From NCBI RefSeq assembly GCF_026385525.1, contig NZ_JANIDY010000002.1:186001-250000 (forward strand): a stretch of DNA of 64,000 nucleotides, given 5' to 3'. The translations under genes and the position numbers were made by a program. Below are positions 35,824-44,970 of this stretch, in pieces. The DNA is from Bombella pluederhausensis (GTDB taxonomy: Bacteria; Pseudomonadota; Alphaproteobacteria; Acetobacterales; Acetobacteraceae). Position 1 is the stretch's first letter, and every line of letters begins with the position of its first letter. The notes under the pieces were generated by a model. The model saw nothing but the letters and a program-made list of their open reading frames with translations, did not search any database and was not told where the DNA came from.

Positions 35824-37094
35824 TGCGTGCGATTGATACGGGTGATACCGCATGGATGTTGATGAGCACGGGGCTGGTGCTGCTGATGACTGTCCCCGGT
35901 CTTGCTCTGTTCTATGCGGGTATGGTGCGGCGGAAGAATGTGCTGTCCACCATGATCCAGTCTTTTGGCATCTGCTGCATTGTCAGCATTGTCTGGATGG
36001 TGCTGGGATATAGTCTGGCCTTTTCGACCGGCACGGCGTGGATTGGGGATCTCTCCCGCTTCTTCCTGCGGGGGATTGCGGATCACATCCATCAGGGAGT
36101 TGATGGTGCCTTCACGCTGGGGGCAGGCACCCCCGCTGAGACACCCATGACCATCCCGGAGAGTGTCTATCTGATGTATCAGATGACGTTCGCCATCATT
36201 ACGCCTGCCCTGCTGACGGGCGCCTTCGCCGGGCGCATCCGTTTCTCCGGGCTGTGCGTGTTCACCATTCTCTGGTCCTTGCTGGTCTATTCCCCTATCG
36301 CCCATTGGGTCTGGAGTCCGCTGGGCTGGGTGGCTGGTCTTGGTGCTGTGGATTTTGCCGGCGGTACGGTCGTTCACATCAATTCCGGTGTGGCCGGTCT
36401 GGTCTGTGCTATCATGATCGGGCAGCGTTACGGGCTGAAGCGTGATGACATGTCCCCGCATAATCTGGCCTATGCCATCATTGGGGCGTCCCTGCTCTGG
36501 GTGGGCTGGTTCGGTTTTAATGCTGGGTCGGCACTGGGGGCAAATGGTCGTGCCGGTATGGCCATGCTGACGACACAGGTGGCTGCCGCCGGTGGCGGCA
36601 TGGGCTGGATGCTGGTGGAATGGTGGCGCCATGGCAAGCCGACAGCACTGGGCATCATTTCCGGTGTTGTCGCTGGTCTGGTAGCGGTGACACCAGCTGC
36701 CGGTTTCGTGCTTCCCGGTGGGGCTCTGGCCATTGGGCTGATCGCCGGTGGTATCTGCTTCTATAGTGCTGCCGTTCTGAAGAACAAGCTCGGCTATGAT
36801 GACAGTCTGGATGCCTTTGGCGTGCATGGCGTAGGCGGCATTGTTGGTGCTTTGCTGACGGGTGTGTTCGCTTATGGGCCGCTTTCGGCAACGGCCTCCA
36901 GCCCGGCAGGCATCAGCGGAAGCTGGGCGCAGCTCCTCCGTCAGGCTGAGGCGGTAGGTGTCACGATCGTCTGGTGTGTCGTGGTGACAGCCGTGATTTT
37001 CTGGGTTGTGGACAAGCTGATCGGTATGCGTGTCTCGGCGGAAGAAGAACAGATCGGTCTGGACCTGACCCAGCATGGCGAACGTCTGAACTGA
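35823..37094 (+). CDS. amtB: Ammonium transporter AmtB
   Basis: This 423-residue channel moves ammonium into the cytoplasm. It has eleven hydrophobic segments, the twin pore histidines in GTVVHINSGVAGL and FGVHGVGGIVG, and the Phe gate region. The N-terminus begins directly at the first membrane helix with no cleavable signal sequence. A long loop near residue 90 (FTLGAGTPAETPM) resembles family members. The protein is regulated by the PII protein encoded immediately upstream. Confidence 0.95.
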
Positions 37095-37104
37095 TCTTTA
37101 AGGG

Positions 37105-37139
37105 ACTGTTCTGCCTTCTGTTGAGGGCAGAACAGTTTT
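37105..37139 (+). terminator. Intrinsic terminator of glnK-amtB
   Basis: ACTGTTCTGCC and GGCAGAACAGT form an eleven-pair stem followed by TTTTA, ten bases after the amtB stop. Confidence 0.85.
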
Positions 37140-37248
37140 ATGACTGAACAGGGTCGTATTACATACGGCCTGATGGAAAAGATGCGGGCCTTTTCCATTC
37201 ATGTTTACTATAATCGCCGTGTCATCATGAAAGATAAGGATTGAACCT

Positions 37249-37770
37249 ATGAAGCTGGCACGTCTGTGTCTGTCTGCTGTGGCCTGTTCTATGTTGAGCG
37301 CTACCGCTGCAATGGCAGAAACTCCTGCTGCACCCACACCTGCCCCGTCTGCCCCCGCACCGGCAGCTGCCCCTGCGCCGACAACGGGCCCGATGTCTCT
37401 TTATGCCTGTCATCGTGCGTTCAATGCTGCCAAACGGGCTGGTAAGCTGAATGGACAGCAATATGCTGATTTCCGTCAGAGCCACTGTAAGGGCAGTGAT
37501 GCCGCGGCGCAGTCTTCAGCCTCTGCACCGGCTGAGGCAGGCAACTCCTCACCTGCTACTGCTCAGGCAGCGGCTGGTAATGCTGTGTTTCCGTCCCAGA
37601 TTGCACCGGAGTTTGCGTCTCTGACACCGGGGAAGGCTCGGATGCAGACCTGTCTGGCACAGTATAATGCCAATAAAACGGCAGGTCACAATGGTGGCCT
37701 GAGATGGATTCAGAAGGGCGGCGGATATTATTCCGAATGCAACATGCGACTGAAAGAAACGGCCAAGTAA
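37249..37770 (+). CDS. Exported protein with PsiF-like cysteine repeats
   Basis: This 173-residue protein has a signal peptide ending near residue 23 (AMAE), a Pro/Ala linker (residues 24-48) and a domain with C55 and C81 (LYACHRAFNAAKRAG and QSHC). A second low-complexity linker is followed by another unit with two cysteines (MQTCLAQYNANK and YYSECNMRLK). The paired-cysteine units resemble PsiF repeats of unknown function. A disulfide in each unit is likely. It is a single gene flanked by terminators. Confidence 0.65.
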   Translation: MKLARLCLSAVACSMLSATAAMAETPAAPTPAPSAPAPAAAPAPTTGPMSLYACHRAFNAAKRAGKLNGQQYADFRQSHCKGSDAAAQSSASAPAEAGNSSPATAQAAAGNAVFPSQIAPEFASLTPGKARMQTCLAQYNANKTAGHNGGLRWIQKGGGYYSECNMRLKETAK

Positions 37771-37788
37771 GTTGCTTGTCTGTAGAAT

Positions 37789-37822
37789 AAAAAAGGCCTG
37801 CCTGTAAGAGCGGGCCTTTTTT
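37789..37822. terminator. Bidirectional intrinsic terminator
   Basis: Six A residues, a GGCCTGC/GCGGGCC stem and six T residues make a terminator for the exported-protein gene on the plus strand. It also serves the convergent ispE gene on the minus strand. Confidence 0.9.
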
Positions 37823-37849
37823 ATATCTGTCTGTTCAGGGCGTCCCAGA

Positions 37850-38746
37850 TCAGGGCAGAACAGGCCCAGCCCATTGCCACCAGCTTCGTGAGGCGTCCTG
37901 TTGGGCAAGATGTTGTGCTGCTTCAATAGCGTGTTCGGCACTGTCGAACAGGGCGAAACATGTTGCTCCGGACCCGCTCATGCGGCTGAAACGGACCTTC
38001 GGAAGGGTTGAAAGCTGTTCCAGAACGGCAGCGATGACAGGCTCCTGCGCAATGGCGTGGGGCTGGAGGTCATTATGCGTGGTGCGGAGGAAGGCGATGA
38101 GGGCATCCAGCGTAGGCCAGCCTTCAGCCGGGAAGGAAAGAGGCGGGCGGGGCGTGATGCCGCCGGTAGCGGCCAGTCTTTTGAAAATGCTGGGGGTCGA
38201 AACGCTGACGCCGGGATTAACCAGTATCATGCCCATTTCTGGCAGTGCTGGGGCCGGGGTCAGTATCTCGCCGATGCCTTCCATCCGGGTGGCTTTCTGC
38301 ATGAGGCAGACAGGAACATCAGCCCCAAGTGAAGGGGCCACCGTGATGGCCGTTTCCTGTGGAAGATTCCAGAAACGGGTGAGCAGGCGCAGGGCGCAGG
38401 CGGCATCTGCTGATCCGCCTCCAATGCCGGAGGCGACAGGAAGGTGCTTTTCCAGCTTCAGAGAAGCGGCAGGGAGTGTTTGGTTTGTTTTGTTCTGTGC
38501 GTGGCGCAGGGCCCTTGCGGCCTTCAGAACAAGATTGCTGCTATCCGCTTCCAGCCCTTTCGAGAAGGGGCCTGTTATACTGAGCGTGTCTTCCGTGTTC
38601 GATCCTGTGGAGGACAGGCTGACCTGATCCCCTGCCCCGGCAAATACGGCCAGACTGTCCAGCAGGTGATAGCCGTCTTCACGGCGGCCCGTCACATGAA
38701 GGAACAGATTGATTTTGGCGTGAGCCATATCCTGATGCAGCGCCAT
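37850..38746 (-). CDS. ispE: 4-diphosphocytidyl-2-C-methyl-D-erythritol kinase
   Basis: This 298-residue GHMP kinase phosphorylates the CDP-methylerythritol intermediate of the non-mevalonate isoprenoid pathway. It has the N-terminal AKINLFLHVTGRREDGYH, the ATP-binding glycine loop PVASGIGGGSADAA near residue 101 and the C-terminal MSGSGATCFALF. AAGGA lies nine bases upstream of the ATG. It supplies precursors for ubiquinone and hopanoids. Confidence 0.95.
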   Translation of the reverse strand: MALHQDMAHAKINLFLHVTGRREDGYHLLDSLAVFAGAGDQVSLSSTGSNTEDTLSITGPFSKGLEADSSNLVLKAARALRHAQNKTNQTLPAASLKLEKHLPVASGIGGGSADAACALRLLTRFWNLPQETAITVAPSLGADVPVCLMQKATRMEGIGEILTPAPALPEMGMILVNPGVSVSTPSIFKRLAATGGITPRPPLSFPAEGWPTLDALIAFLRTTHNDLQPHAIAQEPVIAAVLEQLSTLPKVRFSRMSGSGATCFALFDSAEHAIEAAQHLAQQDASRSWWQWAGPVLP

Positions 38747-38923
38747 GGCAGGGCATCCTTGCGTAAAAGCCGGACAGAAGGCGGTGATGGCCCGGTCTGG
38801 TGTCCGGTTGAGGGGTGTTCATTTCTGGTCAGGCTATGTAACAAATCAGGAGGTCAAAGACCATGAGGGAGCTGAAACCGCTCTCTTGATCCTCGGAACC
38901 GTGCAGAAAAGTTTTCATCCATC

Positions 38924-39745
38924 ATGGCATCTTTCCCGGCATATCCTGTTCAGGACGCACTTGCGGCCCTTCGTCTGCATCAGGAATGGGGCATTGATGG
39001 TGTCATGGAGGATATGCCGTGGGATGTGTGGGAAGATAGCCCTGCCCTGCCGGAACGTCTTAAGACACGGCCTGCTCCTGCCGCTGTAGCCGGGCAGGGG
39101 CGGGCTCGTCCGGTTTCGCCGCAGCGGACGGCGAGGAGCATGGATGATGTTCTGGCGGCTCTTGCCAGTGCACAGGATCGTGACGCTCTGGTGAAGGCCA
39201 GTCAGCAGATTCCCGGTGTGAGTCTGGAGAGAACGGCCAAACATCATCTGGCGCCTGTTTTTGTGAAGGATGCTCCTTTTCTTCTGGTGGGCGAAGTGCC
39301 CAATGAGGATGAAGACCGTTACGGTACGCTGTTTGCTGGTGATGCCGGGCAAATGCTGGAGCGGGTGCTGGCCTCGATAGGGTTACAGCGGAGTATGCTT
39401 TCCATGGCACCGGCCATTCCATGGCGGCCACCGGGGGGGCAGCGTGTTTCCCAGAGAGAGCTGGAAGCCTGCCTGCCGATTCTGCACAGGACCATCGTTC
39501 TGGCCAGACCGCAGCGTATCGTGACGATGGGTCCCACACCGGCATGGATGCTGTTGCAGAAAACAGCTCGCCTGAGCCAGTTGAGGGGGCGCTGGCATGA
39601 GGTGCGAATACCGGGGCTGGAAGGCCCTGTGCCTTTGTTGCCTCTCTGGCATCCTGCCCAGCTTGGGGAGAATGCCGGGCGGCGGAAGGCTCTCTGGGCA
39701 GACCTGCTTTGCCTTGATGAAACCCTTTTTCCAGAGAAAGGCTGA
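38924..39745 (+). CDS. Divergent uracil-DNA glycosylase superfamily protein
   Basis: This 273-residue protein has the layout of the family 4/5 uracil-DNA glycosylases. Motif A is GEVPNEDEDRYGTLFAGDAGQML near residue 125, where active family 4 enzymes read GEAPG followed by acidic residues. The motif B region reads PLWHPAQLG, where the family has HPS. The four cysteines that bind the iron-sulfur cluster in family 4 are absent; only two cysteines occur, in unrelated places. The first 90 residues are a polar extension. It may be an inactive or re-specialised relative. It stands alone between ispE (divergent) and the transglycosylase gene. Confidence 0.65.
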   Translation: MASFPAYPVQDALAALRLHQEWGIDGVMEDMPWDVWEDSPALPERLKTRPAPAAVAGQGRARPVSPQRTARSMDDVLAALASAQDRDALVKASQQIPGVSLERTAKHHLAPVFVKDAPFLLVGEVPNEDEDRYGTLFAGDAGQMLERVLASIGLQRSMLSMAPAIPWRPPGGQRVSQRELEACLPILHRTIVLARPQRIVTMGPTPAWMLLQKTARLSQLRGRWHEVRIPGLEGPVPLLPLWHPAQLGENAGRRKALWADLLCLDETLFPEKG

Positions 39746-39981
39746 AAGCCTCGATTCGCCTCTCGAAAAGAGGGGGTGCTCCCCCCGGAACAGGATGAAA
39801 ATGGCCATTTTGTAATCATGTTGTAGGGAATGGACGAAAAAATTGCTAATGGCGTGTAAAATCAGAAGAATAGTCTGGATTATCCCCTAGGGAAGCGGTA
39901 TTCATTTATCTATGCTGGGAGAGTTTGGTTCAACTTCAAGGGTTGCCAGTGGCGTAAAAGCAGGATACGTCCCCCTGCATT

Positions 39982-41928
39982 ATGCGATGGATACTTCCAT
40001 GTGGGTCTCCCGCAGCTTTGTGTGGCGTTGTGCTCAGCGCTGCCATGCTGATGGGGCACACTGTTTTTCCGGCGCAGGGGCAGGCTATTCCTTTTCCGTC
40101 CCATACGCCGGAGCATCATGACGGTGAGGGCCACGCTGCACCACCTTCTTCCAGAACAGGGCTTTCCCTGCCTCGTCCGCTTTCTGCGGCTGTTGCCGGG
40201 CATTATCGGGCTCTGTTTGCGGCTGTCCGGGAAGGGAATGCCGCACGTCTGGCAGAACTAACCCACGGAACGGCCGGTAGTACTGATGGAACAGCCGGGC
40301 GTCTCCTTCTGTCGGACTATCTGGCAGAGCGTTATCTGAGTACGGCTTTCCATTCTTCGGAGGCTGAACTCGCAGACTGGCTTCATCATTATTCCGCATT
40401 GCCGGATGCACCGCTCCTTCAGCAGAAGCTGGAGCAGATGCGGACAGGGAAGGCCACAGCGGACCTTCCTGCATCCTTTGGCTATGAAAATGTGGCTGAC
40501 CTGCATCAGGTCGAAAAAGCAGTCCCTTTCTCTCAGACACTCACTCATAACAGCCCGTTGGAACGTGACCTGATGGACAGGGCGGCACAGGGCGAGGACG
40601 GAATACGGAAAGCGCTTGCCCAGCTGCACCGTACGCCGGGTGTTACGCCAGCCTATGCTGCGCAGTTGCATGGTGAGATCGCCATGCAGGCGCTTAGTCA
40701 GGGTGATACACGTGCCGCCTTGCGGGTCGGTTCAGCCGGGCTGGAGGTCGGGCAGTATAGGGTAGGGCTTCCTGCCTTTGTGGCGGGTCTTGCTGCGTGG
40801 CGTGAGGGGCAGTTAGACGCTGCCTATAGCTTGTTCGAGACAGCCGCCAATGCTGAGCAGACGGATGGAGATGTTCAGGCAGCGGCTTCATTCTGGGCGG
40901 GGCGTGTGGCCGAGCGCCACGGAGACAGGCCCTTGTATCGGACATGGTTGCACCGGGCTTCTGTTCAGAGTGAAAGTTTTTACGGTCTGCTGGCTGGGCG
41001 GATGCTTCATACCGAGCACCCGCAGGAAGCCGCGTTGGCTGGGGTGCTGTCTGACATAGGGCTGACAGGCGCAAAGAGGGACGTGCTGAGCGAGGTGGAC
41101 ATCAATGTCGTGTCCTCTATGGAAGAAGGAGCCCATCTGTTCGCCCTGTTACAGATTGGCGAGCAGGGGCGGGCTGAAATGCTGGCCCGCCAGATGTGGC
41201 AGGGGGCTCTAGTAGACCCGGTCCGGGCTCATTCCCTTCAGCTGGTCGTCCGAAAGGCGGGCATGGTGGCGCTGGCAGACCAGATGCAGCACGCTCTGGA
41301 GCGGGTGGATCATAAGGAACTGAAAGAAGTCCTTGGCCCCTTGCCGGAGCTGCATCCCTATCACGGGTTCCGTCTTTCTTCAGCTCTGGTCTATGCCGTG
41401 GCCCGGATGGAATCTAATTTTGATGCCGCAGCGTCTTCATCGGCTGGGGCCTATGGGATGATGCAGGTACGTCCGACCACAGCCAGTTTTGTGAGTGAGC
41501 AGTATCATCTGCCTCAGACTGTTTCGGCATCCTCTGAGGATGATTTCAATCAGGCGATGGAACAGCGCCTTCTGGAACCGGGCTATAATCTGGAGGTCGG
41601 GCAGCTTTACATGCTCTATCTCGCCCGGAGCATCGCCCAGAGCGAGCAGAGTGAGGAGGCGTCTTTGTTGAAGGTTCTGGCCTCCTATAATGCAGGGCCA
41701 CAGGCCATCATTCGCTGGGAGAGCGGGCAGAAGGACCTTCAGGACCCGCTGATGTTCATTGAATGTCTGCCCAGCCCGGAAACCCGGCAATATGTCCGGA
41801 ATGTCCTGACGAATGACTGGGTTTATGGTCGGCGCCTTCATGTAGCTACGCCGTCCCTCGTGGCCTTGGCTGGAGGGCATTGGCCGAGCTTCCGGGATGA
41901 GGAACAGGGGCGTGACTCGCCCAGCTGA
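39982..41928 (+). CDS. slt: Soluble-type lytic murein transglycosylase
   Basis: This 648-residue periplasmic enzyme cleaves peptidoglycan and leaves anhydro-muropeptides. A signal peptide ends near residue 35 (AQGQA). A long alpha-superhelical U-domain covers about residues 60-450, and the SLT catalytic domain follows with the glutamate in YAVARMESNFDAAA, the SSAGAYGMMQV segment, and a late LASYNAGPQAI motif. The architecture matches Slt70. It is followed by a terminator. Confidence 0.93.
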   Translation: MRWILPCGSPAALCGVVLSAAMLMGHTVFPAQGQAIPFPSHTPEHHDGEGHAAPPSSRTGLSLPRPLSAAVAGHYRALFAAVREGNAARLAELTHGTAGSTDGTAGRLLLSDYLAERYLSTAFHSSEAELADWLHHYSALPDAPLLQQKLEQMRTGKATADLPASFGYENVADLHQVEKAVPFSQTLTHNSPLERDLMDRAAQGEDGIRKALAQLHRTPGVTPAYAAQLHGEIAMQALSQGDTRAALRVGSAGLEVGQYRVGLPAFVAGLAAWREGQLDAAYSLFETAANAEQTDGDVQAAASFWAGRVAERHGDRPLYRTWLHRASVQSESFYGLLAGRMLHTEHPQEAALAGVLSDIGLTGAKRDVLSEVDINVVSSMEEGAHLFALLQIGEQGRAEMLARQMWQGALVDPVRAHSLQLVVRKAGMVALADQMQHALERVDHKELKEVLGPLPELHPYHGFRLSSALVYAVARMESNFDAAASSSAGAYGMMQVRPTTASFVSEQYHLPQTVSASSEDDFNQAMEQRLLEPGYNLEVGQLYMLYLARSIAQSEQSEEASLLKVLASYNAGPQAIIRWESGQKDLQDPLMFIECLPSPETRQYVRNVLTNDWVYGRRLHVATPSLVALAGGHWPSFRDEEQGRDSPS

Positions 41929-41966
41929 TGCCTGACCCGGTATGTCGAGAGGCTCATTTCGTAAAG

Positions 41967-42016
41967 CCCAGACTGGAGTTTCATGCATGGCAGCATGGGG
42001 TTCCGTCTGGGTTTTT
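41967..42016 (+). terminator. Intrinsic terminator of slt
   Basis: CCCAGAC (41967-41973) pairs with GTCTGGG (42005-42011) around an inner TGGA/TTCC helix, followed by five T residues. Confidence 0.8.
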
Positions 42017-42255
42017 GCCTGAAAAACCCTTAAGAAATGCCCCTTTTTAGGCGCCGCCTTGTATAGGGCGAGAGGGTGATGACTGAGATGTGCATGGGTG
42101 GCCCGCTTGCCCGGTAGGGCGTCTTTCCTTACAAAAGGCGGTGCGTGCTTTCCTTACAAGACTGGAAAGCGAGCGGATGATAATATGATGCCGTGTCTCT
42201 CAGGGGGAATTATCCGTCTGTCTGTGGGGTGTCCAGCCGAACAGCGAGTGCTTCA
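42017..42255 (+). promoter_or_regulatory. Upstream region of edd with two direct repeats
   Basis: Within this non-coding region the 12-base sequence CTTTCCTTACAA occurs twice, at 42123-42134 and 42148-42159, spaced 25 bases start to start. Such a pair ahead of edd could bind a sugar-responsive regulator. No clear -35/-10 pair was found. Confidence 0.35.
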
Positions 42256-44124
42256 ATGTCTCTGAATTCCGTTGTTGAGAGTGTAACGTCCAGAATTATT
42301 GAGCGGTCCAAGACGTCCCGCCGTCGTTACCTCACTCTTATGGAGCGTAATCGTGAAAAAGGTGCAGACAGGTCCCGGCTGACCTGTGGTAACCTTGCTC
42401 ACGCCGTTGCTGCCTCCAGTGCTGCTGATAAGCAGGAACTGGTGTTCGAGCAGCGGCCCAATCTGGGGATCATTACGACCTATAACGACATGCTCTCCGC
42501 ACACGAGCCTTATGGCCGTTACCCGGAGCAGATGAAGGTTTTTGCTCGTGAGGTTGGCGCAACAGCACAGGTTGCTGGTGGGGCTCCGGCCATGTGTGAT
42601 GGTGTCACGCAGGGGCAGGAAGGGATGGACCTTTCCCTGTTCTCCCGTGATGTGATCGCCCAGTCCACCGCTGTGGGCCTTAGCCATGCCATGTATGACG
42701 GTGTGGCTCTGCTGGGTATCTGCGACAAGATCGTTCCCGGCCTGCTGATGGGTGCGCTGCGCTTTGGCCATCTGCCGGGCCTTCTGATCCCGTCCGGTCC
42801 GATGACATCTGGCCTGCCGAACAAAGAGAAGGTCCGTGTCCGTCAGCTCTATGTGCAGGGCAAGATTGGCAAGGACGAGCTGATGAAGGCCGAAATGGCC
42901 TCTTATCACAGTGAAGGTACCTGTACCTTCTACGGTACGGCCAACACCAACCAGATGATGGCAGAGTTCCTCGGCCTGATGATGCCGGATTCCTCCTTCA
43001 TCCCGGTTGATACACCTCTGCGTCAGGCCATGACCCGTGCCAGCGTGCACCGTCTGGTCGAGATCAGCACGAAGGGCAAAGACCCCCGCCCAATGGCTGA
43101 GGTGGTCAATGAGAAGGCCATCGTCAATGCGATCGTTGGTCTGATGGCAACGGGTGGCTCCACCAACCACACCATCCATATCCCGGCTGTGGCCCGTGCC
43201 GCCGGTATCATCGTGAATTGGGAAGACTTCGCTGAACTGTCCGCCGTTGTGCCGACACTCTGCAAGGTCTATCCGAGCGGGCCTTCCGATGTGAACAAGT
43301 TCAACGAGGTTGGTGGTCTGCCGACAGTCATTTCCGAGCTGTCCAGCGCTGGCCTTCTGCATCGTGATGCACCGACCATCTCTGAGAATGGTCTGGATGA
43401 CTACGCTAAGCGTGCCCTGATGGGCAACGACAAGAATGTCGTTTACACACCGGCCAAGCCTTCCAGCGATGTTGAAATCCTGCGTGGTGCGAAAGAGCCT
43501 TTCCACCCGGTTGGTGGTATCCAGCTGCTTCAGGGCAATCTGGGTCGTGGCGTGTACAAGTCCAGCGCTGTGGCAGATAACCTGCTGACCATCGAGGCAC
43601 CTGCCCGTGTCTTCCAGTCCCAGTCCGCTGTGAAGGAAGCTCAGAAGGCTGGTGAGCTGCATCGTGACGTTGTCGTTGTCGTCATCGGTCAGGGCCCTCG
43701 TGGCAATGGTATGCCGGAGCTGCACAATCTGATCCCGTCCCTCGGTGTCGAGCTGGATCAGGGCTTCAAGATTGCACTGGTGACCGATGGCCGTCTCTCC
43801 GGTGCCAGCGGTAAGGTTCCAGCTGTGGTCCATGTGGGTCCGGAAGCACAGGTGGGCGGTCCGCTTGCCAAGGTGCGTGATGGCGATGTCATCCGTGTCT
43901 GTGCCCGCACCGGCAAGCTGGAAGCGCTGGTGGATGAGAAGGAATGGGCAGCCCGCACGCCGACCAAGCCGCACCGTGCAACAGCCGGTACGGGGCGTGA
44001 GCTTTTCGCCCTCATGCGCGAGGCGGCTCCGTCCGCTGAGGAGGGTGCTTCACCGATGCAGTTCATGATGGATCGTGAGCTTGAAGAAATCGGTGATGAT
44101 GTTGAGAAAGGAACCGAGGTATGA
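42256..44124 (+). CDS. edd: Phosphogluconate dehydratase
   Basis: This 622-residue enzyme dehydrates 6-phosphogluconate to 2-keto-3-deoxy-6-phosphogluconate, the first committed step of the Entner-Doudoroff pathway. It belongs to the IlvD/Edd family, with [4Fe-4S] cysteines in APAMCDGVTQG, LGICDKIVPG and SEGTCTFYGTAN, and the ATGGSTNHTIH segment. ATG 42256 matches the family start, while a GTG at 42193 would add 21 residues. It overlaps eda by four bases (ATGA), so the two are cotranslated. Confidence 0.97.
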   Translation: MSLNSVVESVTSRIIERSKTSRRRYLTLMERNREKGADRSRLTCGNLAHAVAASSAADKQELVFEQRPNLGIITTYNDMLSAHEPYGRYPEQMKVFAREVGATAQVAGGAPAMCDGVTQGQEGMDLSLFSRDVIAQSTAVGLSHAMYDGVALLGICDKIVPGLLMGALRFGHLPGLLIPSGPMTSGLPNKEKVRVRQLYVQGKIGKDELMKAEMASYHSEGTCTFYGTANTNQMMAEFLGLMMPDSSFIPVDTPLRQAMTRASVHRLVEISTKGKDPRPMAEVVNEKAIVNAIVGLMATGGSTNHTIHIPAVARAAGIIVNWEDFAELSAVVPTLCKVYPSGPSDVNKFNEVGGLPTVISELSSAGLLHRDAPTISENGLDDYAKRALMGNDKNVVYTPAKPSSDVEILRGAKEPFHPVGGIQLLQGNLGRGVYKSSAVADNLLTIEAPARVFQSQSAVKEAQKAGELHRDVVVVVIGQGPRGNGMPELHNLIPSLGVELDQGFKIALVTDGRLSGASGKVPAVVHVGPEAQVGGPLAKVRDGDVIRVCARTGKLEALVDEKEWAARTPTKPHRATAGTGRELFALMREAAPSAEEGASPMQFMMDRELEEIGDDVEKGTEV

Positions 44125-44741
44125 GCTACATCGAGAGACTGGATGCGGTGATGGACCGCAGCCCGATTATGCCTGTTCTGGTTGTTGAGGATGTGGCCAA
44201 GGCCCGTCCGATCGCCGAGGCTCTGGTCGCTGGTGGTATCTCCACTCTGGAAGTGACACTGCGTACACCGGCTGCTCTGGATGTCATCTCTGAGATGTCC
44301 AAGGTGGAAGGCGCTCTGGTCGGTGCCGGTACGGTGCTGAACACCGAGCAGATGGACAAGGCCATGAAGGCCGGTGCCAAGTTCATCGTTAGCCCCGGTA
44401 TTACGCCGGCTCTGGCCAAGGGTGCTCTGGAGCGTGATGTTCCATTCCTGCCCGGTACGGCTAATGCCAGCGACATCATGATGGGTCTGGACCTTGGGCT
44501 TCGCCGTTTCAAGTTCTTCCCGGCCATGACAAATGGTGGCATTCCGGCCCTCAAGGGTCTGTCCGCCGTGTTCGGTAACCTTGGCGTGCGTTTCTGCCCG
44601 ACAGGTGGCATCACTGAAGCCACCTACAAGGACTGGCTGGCTCTGCCGACCGTTGGCTGTGTCGGTGGTTCTTGGCTGACATCTGGCGATGCTTCCCCTG
44701 AGGAAGTCGCCAAGCGGACCAAGGCTCTGGGCCTGCGCTAA
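44121..44741 (+). CDS. eda: KDPG aldolase (2-keto-3-deoxy-6-phosphogluconate aldolase)
   Basis: This 206-residue class I aldolase splits KDPG into pyruvate and glyceraldehyde 3-phosphate. The catalytic glutamate is in STLEVTLRT, and the Schiff-base lysine is in RFKFFPA near residue 134. GAGTVLN and SPGITP are also intact. It completes the Entner-Doudoroff pair with edd and is followed by a strong terminator. Confidence 0.97.
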   Translation: MSYIERLDAVMDRSPIMPVLVVEDVAKARPIAEALVAGGISTLEVTLRTPAALDVISEMSKVEGALVGAGTVLNTEQMDKAMKAGAKFIVSPGITPALAKGALERDVPFLPGTANASDIMMGLDLGLRRFKFFPAMTNGGIPALKGLSAVFGNLGVRFCPTGGITEATYKDWLALPTVGCVGGSWLTSGDASPEEVAKRTKALGLR

Positions 44742-44791
44742 GAATAGCGTTTTATGAGGGTGGGAGGTTGTTGAGACCTTCCAGCTTCGGG

Positions 44792-44834
44792 ATGGCGGGA
44801 CATGTGGCAGTGCTATGTGTCCCGCCATTTTTTT
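44792..44834 (+). terminator. Intrinsic terminator of edd-eda
   Basis: An almost perfect stem (ATGGCGGGACA with TGTCCCGCCAT) closes a short loop and is followed by seven T residues, 51 bases after the eda stop. Confidence 0.92.
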
Positions 44835-44970
44835 ATGTCCTTCGTATGCGGAATGAGCGGCTGTTGTTTTCATGTAACAGACTGGTCGAATAAAGAAGAA
44901 AGCGTGATCTTTTGGTTAAACTGAGCCCTGTTCCCTGATACAGCTCTGACCACCCAGTCAGGAGGAGCTG

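Noticed and set aside
42253-43974. 573-codon open frame on the minus strand across edd
   Set aside because: It lies wholly opposite the well-conserved edd gene, with a composition typical of antisense shadows.
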